The position numbers and the translations under genes were made by a program. Of a stretch of DNA of 29,794 bases, positions 9,301 to 15,959 are shown one piece after another. Position 1 is the first letter of the stretch. Every line of letters starts with the position of its first letter. The notes beneath the pieces were generated by a model. It saw only the letters and a list, made by a program, of their open reading frames with translations. It made no database searches and was not told the origin of the DNA. The stretch spans positions 1 to 29,794 of the forward strand of contig JBBQPM010000077.1 of the NCBI GenBank assembly GCA_038217425.1, written 5' to 3'. The stretch is from JAIEPT01 sp038217425 (GTDB taxonomy: Bacteria > Planctomycetota > Planctomycetia > Gemmatales > Gemmataceae).

Positions 9301-9690
9301 ATGCGCGACGTCGCCGACTATCTGCGCAGCGGTTTGACCCGGGCCGGGCAATCGCTGTTCCCGGCGACCGTGCCGACGGTACGGACCTTGACGGAACGCT
9401 GGCGCGAGAACTCGGCTGCCCTGTTCCGCAATCTCGACGAGGCGACGCAGCATCTGGAGAACGCCAACCGGCAGCGCAACAAGACCATCGCCGCCGTCGC
9501 GGGCGCCGTCACCACTGCGGCCACCGGGTATGTCTTCTGGAACCTCCGCAGCCTGTACTTGCTCGCCAGCCTGATGGCGGCCCGGCCGATCTGGAGGCAA
9601 TTCGACCCGCTCGCGATCCTGGACCTGTGGGACAAGAAGGGCAAGAAGCGCCGATCCGACGAGAAACAGCTCGACCGGCTATTCGACTGA
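3310..9690 (+). CDS. Giant surface protein: DUF4347, beta-helix, cadherin-like repeats, C-terminal membrane segment
   Basis: The 2126-residue protein starts at GTG 3310, six bases after GAGGG (3299-3303); a TTG at 3304 touches that site and is unlikely. Residues 1-45 are arginine-rich and end in EELGARVLP, a variant of the planctomycete LEPR-type N-terminus. Residues about 57-215 match DUF4347, with His119 in VSHGSAG and Cys162 in FYGCNLAQ. Residues about 221-514 look like a right-handed parallel beta-helix. Next is an Ig/cadherin-like domain, then five 134-135-residue repeats (672-1346) and three related ~120-residue repeats (to about 1717). Two cadherin-type VLANDSDVDGD domains (about 1724-1911), an acidic linker, and two hydrophobic C-terminal segments (2059-2096) with a basic tail complete it. 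It is probably a calcium-binding adhesin or cell-surface structural protein, anchored at its C-terminus. Confidence 0.88.
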   Translation: MNSVGPDRRCRRALLRTRSRRVSGRPVGLACEELGARVLPTVSPWSVPYDVTPALVADTRHEILFVDSTVDNLEQLLSQLPEGTLYETFVIGPNQDGMQIISDVLARHTGIDAVHIVSHGSAGALQLGSARLDSGSIKCYEQQIFRWGQALADHGDLLFYGCNLAQTQDGQDLLTQIQQWTGADVAGSTDVTDASDWELEFQIGAVETATPFAASGWQGQLLTYTVVNANDAGAGSLRWAIDNANMNAGQDTIHFNIAGAGPHTIFVNSSWPAITDALIIDATTQPGYVAGAPTIIVDGSSAGSGKSGFTIQANDTFVAGIRIQGFSQDGIRVENADNLTLTANVIVSNGGSGVFIDQFSEGVVISQNSIFGNGRLGIDLQPAGAGDPANGVSANDFGDGDGGGNSVKNFPVLTSAATNSAGQIDIAGTYNSLALSRTYRLEFFASATADPSGFGEGQRYLGFLDITTDGSGNASFSVTLAATVLAGESISATSTDLTLNSTSELSAVVVAVGHAPVLDPSRSPALGAVNEDAGAPVGAVGTLVSQLVDFATPAGQVDNVVDVDGGALLGIAVTAADAGGSWWYSLNNGANWFALGAVADDNARLLAASAGVRVAFQPPPNFSGTLPSALTFRAWDRTTGNNGGFSDTTSNGGNTAFSSDTDVASLVVNAVNDAPTATITPASYAATEQVALTLHGTGLSIGDIDAGGSNVQATLSVGSGILNASAGTTGVVIVGSGTSSVTLTGTVAQINDLLAGNLGGTLSFLHSSDAPPASTVLTLAVNDLGNTGAGGALTASDTATINITATNDAPTATITPASYAATEQVALTLHGTGISIADPDAGSNNVQATVSVVSGTLNASAGTTGVGIVGSGTNSITLTGTLAQINNLLAGNLGGTLTYLINSNTPPASDTLTLAIDDLGNTGAGGALTASDSAAINITATNDAPTATITPASYAATEQVALTLHGTGLSIGDVDAGNNNVQATVSVGSGVLSASAGTTGVSVIGSGTSSVTLTGTVAQINDLLAGNLGGTLSFLHSNDAPPASTVLTLAVNDLGNTGAGGALTASDTATINIAATNDAPTATITPASYVATEQVALTLHGTGISIADPDAGGNNVQATVSVVSGTLNASAGTTGVGIVGSGTNSITLTGTLTQINNLLAGNLGGTLSYVINSNTPPASDTLTLVVDDLGNTGGGALTASDSAAINITATNDAPTATITPASYVATEQVALTLHGTGLSIGDVDAGNNNVQATVSVGSGVLNASAGTTGVVVAGSGTGSVTLTGTVAQINNLLAGNLGGTLSFLHSSDAPPASTVLTLAVNDLGNTGAGGALTASDTATINITAIDDAAVLTLPGPLSTQDDTPVAFNVSVSDVDDSTLQITLTVANGTLTLSQTAGLAFAIGDGTNDPTMTFTGSLADINDALTGLVYRSDLFFDGTETVQVDVFDGSQTTSGNVSIAVDASNLAPTLALPGPLAVSEDTPIAFTVSVGDPDAGGNPLEVTLSVTNGTLSLSQTAGLTFAVGDGTGDAVMTFTGSVADLNAALAGMTYQGNLNFNGSDALQVAVDDLGNTGVGGPLTASGAVAITVSAVNDAPTLSVPGAQSVAEDGSLAFPGNVLAVDDVDAGSLLVTIRTTNGRLTLGSTANLFFIIGDGVNDSTLVFTGAPADINAALDGLVYVPFADYFGPELLEIEIDDQGNTGAGGAQIVNGNVPIAVTPVSDAPVGQDDAYVLDEDGSLAVPTAGVLANDSDVDGDALQANLLAGPQHGTLQFNADGSFVYVPTPLFHGVDSFTYEVVDGQNATGPVTVVLTVNHVNHAPVPQDDSLALVSGATISISHADLLANDVDVDGDPLVLHIVQGTQFGILTVGPDGVLTYRPDNAFLGEDSFQYFLSDGTVDSAIVTVRLTVTPAPIVPPEGRPNGDNYGYVSPEGGDETDRDATASGDESDADDILDRIRGGGAFSEDVAPDPGAPTLVNAFVVSAELPPPPMPPINDNPPMRDVADYLRSGLTRAGQSLFPATVPTVRTLTERWRENSAALFRNLDEATQHLENANRQRNKTIAAVAGAVTTAATGYVFWNLRSLYLLASLMAARPIWRQFDPLAILDLWDKKGKKRRSDEKQLDRLFD
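5323..7346 (+). repeat. Five in-frame tandem repeats (~405 bp) in ABABA order
   Basis: Equivalent positions (the PASY alanine codon) fall at 5353, 5758, 6163, 6568 and 6970, so the periods are 405, 405, 405 and 402 bases. The shorter period reflects loss of one codon in a GAGG stretch. Units 1, 3 and 5 carry LSIGD and LSFLHS; units 2 and 4 carry ISIADPDAG and INSNTPPASD. The higher-order unit is therefore a roughly 810-base AB dimer. Nucleotide identity between like units is very high, pointing to recent duplication or gene conversion. Confidence 0.93.
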
Positions 9691-9696
9691 GCGAGC

Positions 9697-9792
9697 ACAA
9701 GCCCCGGGGTGAGGTACTCCGAACCCCGGGGATCAACCCGCGCCTGCCGCTGGATCCCAAAGGGTTCGGAGTACCTCACCCGTTGGGCTTGT
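9697..9792. repeat. Inverted repeat, family F, after the giant surface-protein gene
   Basis: Arms about 9697-9725 and 9762-9792 pair through gaggtactccgaaccc and its complement, with a few mismatches near the acaagccc ends. The element begins six bases after the stop codon of the surface-protein gene. A TATAGT box (9805-9810) follows and may serve the next gene. Confidence 0.75.
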
Positions 9793-9804
9793 CGACGTTT
9801 CCCA

Positions 9805-9810
9805 TATAGT
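9805..9810 (+). promoter_or_regulatory. Possible -10 box for the ATPase-WD40 gene
   Basis: TATAGT lies 40 bases before the GTG start, just past the inverted repeat. A weak -35 candidate (TTGGGC at 9783-9788) is 16 bases upstream and falls inside the repeat arm. The same TATAGT hexamer appears at 3272-3277, 32 bases before the giant surface-protein start. The evidence is positional only. Confidence 0.3.
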
Positions 9811-9850
9811 CTCCCCATACCTCGCTTCACCTTTCCCGGGAGACGTCGCC

Positions 9851-12800
9851 GTGGCTCAATCGTATCCGCTTCCCAAGTCGCCGTTCCATTCGCTGCACGC
9901 TCTGGAAGCGGAAGAGCGCGGCCTGCTGATCGGCCGCGAGGCGGACGTCGCGCGCCTTGGCGAACTCTTGGCCCGGCCGACGACGCGCGGCATCTGGATC
10001 GAAGGCGGGCCCGGCGTCGGCAAGTCGTCGCTGCTCCGCGCCGGGCTGCTACCGACGTTGCCCGAGTCCGGCTTCACGGTCCTCGTCGGCGTCATTCGCC
10101 CCGGCCCCGACCTCGCCGGCCAACTCGCCTCCGCCATCGCCGCCTTCGCCGAAGATGCCGAGGGTTTGACCGACAAGCTCGACGACTTCCAGGCGGGACG
10201 TTCCCTCGAAGAGATCCTGCGCACCGAGCCCACGCGCTTGACGCAGCTCTGGAATCTTCTCCCCGACCGCGTCGTCCTCGCCCTCGAACAGGCCGAGGAT
10301 CTGGTGCTCTTCCCGGAAAGCGAACGGCAGGCACAGCTTCTGGACGCACTGATGCACTCCGCGCACGGCAAAGTCGTCGCCTGCGTCCGCAGCGAGTTCC
10401 TCGGCCAGGTGCAGGCGCTGCTTTCGATGCGCGGCTCGTGGGAGACGTACCATCTGACGGAGTTGGACGACGACGCGCTGATCGAGATCCTGGCCGTGCC
10501 GGGCGGCGATGAGCCATTGCCGTTTCACGAAGGGATTCCCAATCGCCTGTATCCGATGGCGTTCGAAACCGACGCGGGTCGTCTCCTGGTCGAAGAAGTC
10601 AATCAGCGCGCCGGCGAAAAACAGGTCAGCCGACTGTCGCTGCTGCTGGCCTCGGCGGAGGTGCTACAGTCCCAGCGGCACAATCTCGTGCGGCTACGGC
10701 AGATCCAAAAGTTCGATTTCGACGCCGTCATTGATGCGCTGATCCGCACGCGCGGACTCGCCCTGGGCGTCCCCAAGTCCGATCTCAACGCGCTGACGCG
10801 GTTCCTCGGGGATCTGACGCAACCGGTCGCCGGCGGCTTCTCCGCGCGGGCGCTCGTGCCATTGGAAGTCGCGCAGCGGCGCTGGACCGGCGTCACCCCC
10901 TTCGAAACCATGCTCGACTCCGCCAGCGGCGCCGACGGGCTGCTGCAAGTCGAAACCGCGGAGACCGGCGACAAGATCCAGGCGCTGGTGACTCCCTCCC
11001 AAGAGCTGTTGGCCGCGTACCGGCTGGAAAGCGAGAGCCGAAAGAAGCGGAACAAGTTCGGCTGGGGCAAGGTGGTCGACAGTCTGTTCGTGTTCCTGCC
11101 GCTGCTCTTTCTGCTCTGGGCGATCCAGTACTACTTTCAGCAGCGGCAGCGCACGGAATTCGTCGACGCGGTCGGCGAAGGCCTCGCGAAGATGAAACGT
11201 GCCCGCGACCTGCTGACGCTCGAGAAACAGGAACTGACGGCCGCGCTCGAGCCGTTGCAGCTGGTCGCCGCCCAGCAGGCCAGCGGTTTGGGCGATACGC
11301 TCAAGGCCCGGCAGGCGCTGCTGAGCGTATCGCCTGAGCATCGCTCGTTCGCCTGGCATTACCTGTGGAAGACGCTCAATCCGGAGAAGGAGATCTTGCA
11401 GGACGGCGACGACGCGGTGACGGCAGTCGCGGTTTCGCCCACGGGGAAACTCGTGGCGTCGGCAGACGAAACCGGCGTGGTCCGGATCTGGACGGTCGAG
11501 CGCGATCATTCGGTGTTGGGAGCGGTCTACACCGGGCACAAGAAGCCAGTGACGGCCCTGGCCTTCACGCCCGACGAGGCGTTTGCGATCAGCGCCGGGG
11601 CCGACGGCACGGTCCGGTTTTGGCCCACGAAGACCGATGGCCATGCGCCGATCCGCCTCCAAGCCGCCAGCAAGACGCTCGAGCCCGCCCAACCGGTCCG
11701 CTGCCTGGCAGTTTCCGCCGACGGCAAATGGGTGATCGCCGGCACGTCGGACCGGACCGCGTCCTTGTGGGACGTCGCCAGCGGCCAAAAACGCGAGACG
11801 CTCCAGACAAAAGCCGACATCGCCGCCGTCGCCATCGACCCCACCGGCAAAACCTTCGCCCTCGCCTTCGGCGCCAGCGTCGGGCAAGGCGCGCTGCCTG
11901 AGTTCAAGTTCCAGAAAGAAATGAAACATCCCGACGGCTCGAAGGGAGTGAGCGGGCTCGCCTATCTCGACGCCCAGCGTCTCTTGGTGAACGACTCCCA
12001 GCAGGTGAGCATCTGGAACGTGAACAAAACGAAAGTGATCGGCGACGGCTTCCCCTCGGTTGCGGACATCATCGCAATGACGTACCTTCCCGAACAGAAG
12101 CGCCTCCTCACGGCTGGCAGCGATCGGGTGGTCCGGCTCTGGGACGTCGACTCGGCCACTGAGGTCGCGCAGTTCCCGGGGCCGTTCAGTGCCGTGCGCA
12201 ATCTGAGCGTCTCGGCGCAGTCCGGGCTGCTCGTCGTCGCCGGGACCGATGCGCGCGTTCGGCTGTACGACATCCAGGCCGTGAGTCGGCCCGCGTCCAT
12301 CGACGTCGACGCCCTCAGCGTGGCGTTCGCCCCGAAAGATCGCCTGATCGCTACCGGCGGCAAAGACGGCAAGGTCCGCTTCTGGGACGAGGACGGCGCC
12401 TCCCTCGGGGAGATCAAAACTGGCGGCCCCGTCGCGGCGCTGGAGTTCGCCGTCCGGGAAGGCTCGCTTACCCTCGCTGCCGCCTCGCATGCGTCGCAGA
12501 AGCACGGATCCGTCACCCTCTGGAAGATTGCCCTGAAAGATCAAAAGATCGACGCCAGCCCGGCGGAGGAACTCTCGGGAATCCAAAAGAACGTCGTCAG
12601 TCTGAGTTTCTCTCCGAAAGCCGATCGCCTGGTCGTCGCCACTGCGGCAGGGATGCAGGTCTTCTCCCTTCAGGACAAGGCGAAGGAAATCTTCACTTCG
12701 AAAAGCTCCTCGACGTGCGTTCACTTCGCCGACAACGACAACGAAGTATTCGCGGAAACCAATGGCGGCGACCTGTGGATCTGGGATTTGAAGGCCAACA

Positions 12801-13213
12801 AGTATCGCAAGAGCCCCGATCCGGTCCACACAAGCGGCATGGTGGGGTTCAGCCTCACCAAGACGACCGCCGGGGACGAACTCGCCTTCTCGGTGGGCCG
12901 GGATCACCGTGTGCTGCGGACCCGGCGCCCCAAGGGGAAAGAGGACACGAAGCAGATCGCCCGACTCGGCGCCTCCCCCACGTGTATCGCCGGCGGCCAA
13001 CACGTCGGAGCGGTCGGCGACGCCCAGGGGGGGCTGCATCTCTTCGATCTCGACCGGAACGGGGAGTCGCTGGTCATTGCCGCCCACCGGGGGCCCATCG
13101 TCGCCGTCGCGGTGTCCCCGGATGAGCGCACGATCGCCACCGTGGGCGCCGACGGCAAGCTCGTGCTGCACCGCGGCGACATCGGCGCGGCGCCGCACCA
13201 TCCGGAAGAGTAG
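9851..13213 (+). CDS. STAND-type ATPase fused to WD40 repeats through a membrane segment
   Basis: The 1120-residue protein starts at GTG 9851, eight bases after GGGAG (9838-9842). The N-terminal domain has a Walker A loop, GGPGVGKSS, with Lys58, and a Walker B-like VVLALEQAEDL near residue 145, as in novel STAND/NACHT-like ATPases. Residues about 408-428 (LFVFLPLLFLLWAIQYYF) form one membrane helix. A coiled coil follows, then a linker ARQALLSVSPEHRSFAWHYL like that before the WD40 domain in planctomycete kinase-WD40 proteins. About 12-14 WD40 repeats fill residues 510-1115, for example VRIWTVE, VRFWPTK, ASLWDVA, VRLWDVD and VRFWDED, enough for two propellers. STAND proteins act as ligand-sensing switches or scaffolds; the signal sensed here is unknown. 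Confidence 0.88.
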   Translation: MAQSYPLPKSPFHSLHALEAEERGLLIGREADVARLGELLARPTTRGIWIEGGPGVGKSSLLRAGLLPTLPESGFTVLVGVIRPGPDLAGQLASAIAAFAEDAEGLTDKLDDFQAGRSLEEILRTEPTRLTQLWNLLPDRVVLALEQAEDLVLFPESERQAQLLDALMHSAHGKVVACVRSEFLGQVQALLSMRGSWETYHLTELDDDALIEILAVPGGDEPLPFHEGIPNRLYPMAFETDAGRLLVEEVNQRAGEKQVSRLSLLLASAEVLQSQRHNLVRLRQIQKFDFDAVIDALIRTRGLALGVPKSDLNALTRFLGDLTQPVAGGFSARALVPLEVAQRRWTGVTPFETMLDSASGADGLLQVETAETGDKIQALVTPSQELLAAYRLESESRKKRNKFGWGKVVDSLFVFLPLLFLLWAIQYYFQQRQRTEFVDAVGEGLAKMKRARDLLTLEKQELTAALEPLQLVAAQQASGLGDTLKARQALLSVSPEHRSFAWHYLWKTLNPEKEILQDGDDAVTAVAVSPTGKLVASADETGVVRIWTVERDHSVLGAVYTGHKKPVTALAFTPDEAFAISAGADGTVRFWPTKTDGHAPIRLQAASKTLEPAQPVRCLAVSADGKWVIAGTSDRTASLWDVASGQKRETLQTKADIAAVAIDPTGKTFALAFGASVGQGALPEFKFQKEMKHPDGSKGVSGLAYLDAQRLLVNDSQQVSIWNVNKTKVIGDGFPSVADIIAMTYLPEQKRLLTAGSDRVVRLWDVDSATEVAQFPGPFSAVRNLSVSAQSGLLVVAGTDARVRLYDIQAVSRPASIDVDALSVAFAPKDRLIATGGKDGKVRFWDEDGASLGEIKTGGPVAALEFAVREGSLTLAAASHASQKHGSVTLWKIALKDQKIDASPAEELSGIQKNVVSLSFSPKADRLVVATAAGMQVFSLQDKAKEIFTSKSSSTCVHFADNDNEVFAETNGGDLWIWDLKANKYRKSPDPVHTSGMVGFSLTKTTAGDELAFSVGRDHRVLRTRRPKGKEDTKQIARLGASPTCIAGGQHVGAVGDAQGGLHLFDLDRNGESLVIAAHRGPIVAVAVSPDERTIATVGADGKLVLHRGDIGAAPHHPEE

Positions 13214-13215
13214 GG

Positions 13216-13281
13216 CGCGAAAGCCTAGAAATGGCGATCCGGGGAGCGGTTTTCCAGGGAACGCCATTCCTGAGCTTTCGT
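13216..13281. repeat. Degenerate inverted repeat, family B (copy 2)
   Basis: Arms 13218-13236 and 13262-13280 pair with three mismatches out of 19. The cgaaagc...ggctttcg ends and internal ccaggga match the element at 3155-3238, so this looks like an older copy of the same family. It begins a few bases after the ATPase-WD40 stop. Confidence 0.7.
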
Positions 13282-13626
13282 ACACTTCAAAACTGCCCGA
13301 AAAGGCCTCTGAATCGGGTTCTTTGCGGGAAACTTTACTAAATCGTGCGACCGAACTTGCTTGGCCACGTTGCCGAGGCTTGGCAATAGTCTTTCACGAC
13401 CCAATACTATTTACTTGCGTAGACGGGTTAAATTGTCGGAACGTCAGGGTCGGTTCAAGCAGATGTTTTTGAGGAGGCATTCCATACTTCTTGGGCTCGA
13501 TTTCCTGCCTAGATCTCGCCGATTGGGCATATTGTTGATGTCGTTGCTCAACACTATGTCGATCCAACCGTAAGGCGTGTGTCTTCGGGAGACAGGATCG
13601 GCGAGAACCGCAACTTAGGAGAAGGC
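13282..13626 (+). promoter_or_regulatory. Gene-free leader region upstream of the YTV-type gene
   Basis: About 345 bases with visibly lower GC than their surroundings and no supportable gene. TTGGCA (13380-13385) and TACTAT (13405-13410), separated by 19 bases, are a weak promoter candidate that would give a leader of about 200 bases. The strong AGGAGAAGG ribosome site (13617-13625) ends one base before ATG 13627. Nothing else was recognised. Confidence 0.35.
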
Positions 13627-14691
13627 ATGGTCCTCCAACCCGTCCGTATCGCCTTGCTGTTGGGCGCCATTTCCGCTCTGGCGGCTACCGCCCGAGCCAA
13701 TCATGGTGCCGGAAATTGTTCCACCCCGGCTTGTTCCAGCCCGGCTTCTTCCGCGTGTGCAACGCGGACGATCCAGGTCACGGAATGCGTCCCGGAAACG
13801 TACACGTACACCAAGACGTCGTACAAAGTCGAGTGCCGTACTGAAGAGTACGATGCGTTCAAATGCGAAACGGTTCACGAGCCCCGTGAACGGACCGTCA
13901 CGACCTACAAGAAGGTCCCGGTCGAAGCGTGGGAAATCCGCAAGGTGAGCAAGAAAGTCACCGAATGGGAAACCCGCACCGTCAACAAGACCACCTACCA
14001 AACCGTCCAGGAAACGGTCATGAAGCAGAAGCTGGTTTCCCTGGGTCACTGGGAAACCCGCGAAGTGAGCCGCCCCGATATCCTCGGCTCGCTCGGCAGC
14101 CGCCTCCGTGGCAACGGCCATGGCCATGGTTGCAAAGACGCGTGCAGCGACCCGTGCGCCACCAGCTGCGCCCCGGCCTGCCCGACCACCTGCTACAAGA
14201 CCCACTGCATCAAGGTGTGGAAGCACTGCCCCACCTACCAGTGCTGCCCGGTCACGGTTTGCAGGAAGGTCGCCGTCTGCACGCCTTGCGAAGTGAAAGT
14301 CGCCGTCTGCAAGACCGTCTGCTGCGAGGAGAAGGTTAAGGTTTGCAAAATCGAATGCATCCCCGAAACCTGCGTCCAGAAGTACACGGTTTGCGTGACC
14401 AAGAAGGTTTGCTACAAGGCTACCCGTCAGGTCCGCCACTGCGTCCCGGTTACCGAAACCTGCACCGGCACCCGTATGGTCAAGCGTACGGTTTGCAAAG
14501 AAGTCCCGGTCAACACTTGCGACAACGCTTGCTCGACCAGCTCTTCCTCCGCCTGCGGTGCCAGCTCGAGCTGCAACAACGGTTGCGGCAACAGCGCTTG
14601 CGGTTGCGGCAACAGCTTCGGCGGACGCCTTCGCGGTCTGCTCAGCCGCGGCGGTCATTGCCACTCGAATGACTGCAGCAGCTGCCGCTAA
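13627..14691 (+). CDS. Secreted cysteine-rich YTV-type envelope protein
   Basis: The 354-residue protein starts at ATG 13627 behind AGGAGAAGG. The GTG at 13579 would only add a tail in front of the signal peptide. Residues 1-24 form a signal peptide with likely cleavage after ATARA. The mature protein is rich in cysteine, lysine, threonine and valine. It has short beta-like imperfect repeats, such as RTIQVTECVPETYTYT, QKYTVCVTKKVCYKATR and GTRMVKRTVCKEVPV. This pattern matches the YTV family of planctomycetes, which is linked to their proteinaceous cell envelope. A low-complexity Ser/Cys/Gly/Asn tail (SSSSACGASSSCNNGCG) ends the protein. Many disulfide bonds are expected outside the cytoplasm. 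A strong ribosome site and its own terminator suggest a highly expressed single gene. Confidence 0.85.
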   Translation: MVLQPVRIALLLGAISALAATARANHGAGNCSTPACSSPASSACATRTIQVTECVPETYTYTKTSYKVECRTEEYDAFKCETVHEPRERTVTTYKKVPVEAWEIRKVSKKVTEWETRTVNKTTYQTVQETVMKQKLVSLGHWETREVSRPDILGSLGSRLRGNGHGHGCKDACSDPCATSCAPACPTTCYKTHCIKVWKHCPTYQCCPVTVCRKVAVCTPCEVKVAVCKTVCCEEKVKVCKIECIPETCVQKYTVCVTKKVCYKATRQVRHCVPVTETCTGTRMVKRTVCKEVPVNTCDNACSTSSSSACGASSSCNNGCGNSACGCGNSFGGRLRGLLSRGGHCHSNDCSSCR

Positions 14692-14718
14692 CTGAATCGG
14701 GTTCATTAACCCACAAAA

Positions 14719-14748
14719 CCCCGCTACCTCACGGTAGCGGGGTTTTTT
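14719..14748 (+). terminator. Rho-independent terminator of the YTV-type gene
   Basis: A perfect 10-base-pair GC-rich stem (ccccgctacc 14719-14728, ggtagcgggg 14733-14742) with a four-base loop is followed by TTTTTT and then CGTTTT. It starts 27 bases after the stop codon. This is the only textbook intrinsic terminator seen in the window. Confidence 0.93.
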
Positions 14749-14773
14749 CGTTTTCAAAACGCGCGGATCGAAG

Positions 14774-14874
14774 GCGAGCGGGGGACGTTAGTCCCCCGGT
14801 ATGCGTCCCCCTGAAACGCGCTTGCAAATCTTCTGTTCGTTCACGTACCGGGGGACTGACGTCCCCCGCTTGCC
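14774..14874. repeat. REPIN-like inverted repeat, family D
   Basis: Arms 14774-14801 and 14846-14874 pair almost perfectly. Each contains the palindrome gggggacgt...gtccccc, so each arm can also form its own hairpin. It lies between the terminator of the YTV-type gene and the PilZ gene. Since a terminator already precedes it, ending that transcript is unlikely to be its only role. Confidence 0.82.
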
Positions 14875-14950
14875 GAATCTTGCAAGATTTTCTCTCGCCA
14901 ACCCCAATTGCGCACTATATTTCTTCGTACCTGGCCGATGAGACCGTGCG

Positions 14951-15271
14951 ATGCCGACCGATGACGAACGCCGTACCTCGACGCGCCACGATTGCCTTCT
15001 CCCCGTGCACGGCATCTGCGAAGAAGCCGCGGAACGGTTCGAATGGCAAGGCGTGCTCCTGGACGTCTCGCGCGGCGGAGTGCAGCTCCTGCTCAATCGA
15101 CCGCTCACCCAGGGTGCCTGGCTGGACGTCGAGTTCGAGACGCCCCAAACGTTGCCCTTGCGGGCCCAGGTCATGCATGCCGTCCCGTACGCCGCCGGCG
15201 GCTGGCTTACCGGATGCCGGTTCAGCGAGCCGCTTGCCGACGAACGCGTGCAGTCTCTTATTACGGAGTGA
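14951..15271 (+). CDS. PilZ domain protein (cyclic-di-GMP receptor candidate)
   Basis: This 106-residue protein is a single PilZ domain. The two signature motifs are present: RTSTR (Arg8 and Arg12, the RxxxR element) and DVSRGG (Asp38-Gly43, the D/NxSxxG element). PilZ domains bind cyclic-di-GMP and control motility, pili, attachment or polysaccharide export. There is no effector domain, so it probably acts through a partner protein. Its 3' end overlaps the convergent Flp pilin gene by 11 bases, which fits a surface-attachment role. The start at ATG 14951 has only a weak GAG upstream, so initiation is less certain than the domain. Confidence 0.85.
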   Translation: MPTDDERRTSTRHDCLLPVHGICEEAAERFEWQGVLLDVSRGGVQLLLNRPLTQGAWLDVEFETPQTLPLRAQVMHAVPYAAGGWLTGCRFSEPLADERVQSLITE

Positions 15272-15446
15272 CGACGATTGCTCCGCCCACGCACGTGAAC
15301 GTCTTGCTGGCATTGGTTCCCAGCGTCTGGATCGCGGCGATGCAAACGACGATGATGAGCGCGAGCATGACGGCGTATTCGACCGCGGTCGGGCCGTCTT
15401 CGCGCACGAGGAAATTGACGACGGATTGCGGAAGCGATTGGAACAT
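15261..15446 (-). CDS. Flp-type (type IVb) pilin
   Basis: This 61-residue prepilin starts at ATG 15446, with AAAGG about eight bases upstream on the minus strand. The further upstream in-frame codons have no ribosome site. It has a short basic leader and then EDGPTAVEYA. Cleavage after Gly18 would put the conserved glutamate at mature position 5, followed by tyrosine, as in Flp pilins of tight-adherence (Tad) systems. A single hydrophobic helix (AVMLALIIVVCIAAIQTL) forms the filament core. Two cysteines are present, one within the helix and one near the C-terminus, which is unusual for Flp pilins. No Tad assembly genes lie in the window. Confidence 0.9.
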   Translation of the reverse strand: MFQSLPQSVVNFLVREDGPTAVEYAVMLALIIVVCIAAIQTLGTNASKTFTCVGGAIVVTP

Positions 15447-15513
15447 GATGAAAACCTTTCGTGGTCCAGAAAAGGCTATGCCGCGGACGCTCTCTGGAAT
15501 GCGGCCGCAGGGC

Positions 15514-15531
15514 TTCGAAGACATCTTCGAA
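15514..15531. promoter_or_regulatory. 18-base inverted repeat upstream of the Flp pilin gene
   Basis: ttcgaaga and tcttcgaa are perfect complements separated by two bases. The site is centred about 75 bases upstream of the pilin start, where a regulator operator would be expected. No regulator is identified. Confidence 0.4.
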
Positions 15532-15813
15532 ACCTGATCTCAAACGCCTCCAAGTTCACTCTGTGCGGACCACACCATTCGGTAACCTGGCAGTCCTCCC
15601 GGGCGCACTCGGCGAAGGATCCATGGCTTTGCGTCCCATCCTCGCGGATGGTTTGCCCTTGTCGTGGAAGCACAGACTCGGAAGGCGCGAAAACCCTAAC
15701 TCGAGTACAAGACGGGGGAAGACACTACGAACCCCATTTCTTCGAGACGGACGGTTACAAGGAAGGTAGGTCGCGTTTTCGCGGCTGTCAAATTGTTTGC
15801 AAAGATTTTCCCC

Positions 15814-15869
15814 GAGCCCGCAGCGCCAGCAAGGTATTCCCTTCCGAACCTTGCTGGCGCTGCGGGCTC
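15814..15869. repeat. Hairpin repeat, family C (copy 1)
   Basis: The 22-base arms 15814-15835 and 15848-15869 are perfect complements with a 12-base loop. The arms read gagcccgcagcgccagcaag and onward. A near-identical element lies at 20556-20608, so this is a dispersed family. This copy lies upstream of the peptidase gene rather than right after a stop codon. Confidence 0.88.
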
Positions 15870-15959
15870 CCAGCGAAAAAAAAGGTACGGATACCGAACC
15901 CGAAAGGTGGTAGAAAAGACAGGACGCGGCGCCCTTCCTATCCCGAACCGGAGACACTC

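Larger units (their letters stand above)
15447..15959. other. Gene-free divergent spacer between the Flp pilin and peptidase genes
   Basis: These 513 bases carry no supportable gene. They hold a perfect 18-base inverted repeat at 15514-15531 (an operator candidate for the pilin), the family C repeat at 15814-15869, and a TTGACA on the minus strand (15786-15791) without a convincing -10 box. GGAGA at 15950-15954 serves the peptidase gene. Nothing else was recognised. Confidence 0.6.

Noticed and set aside
10694..13285. An 863-codon open frame on the minus strand opposite the ATPase-WD40 gene
   Set aside because: High GC makes long antisense frames common; its translation is arginine- and glycine-rich with no domain, while the plus strand shows clear Walker and WD40 motifs.
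13361..13573. A 70-codon frame upstream of the YTV-type gene
   Set aside because: No ribosome site, basic composition without a domain; better read as leader DNA.
15461..15769. A 102-codon plus-strand frame in the pilin-peptidase spacer
   Set aside because: Arginine-rich translation, no ribosome site, and no recognisable features.
14880..15959. N-terminal extension of the peptidase frame across the PilZ, pilin and spacer regions
   Set aside because: It covers real genes in other frames, and the signal peptide with its ribosome site fixes the start at 15960-15963.
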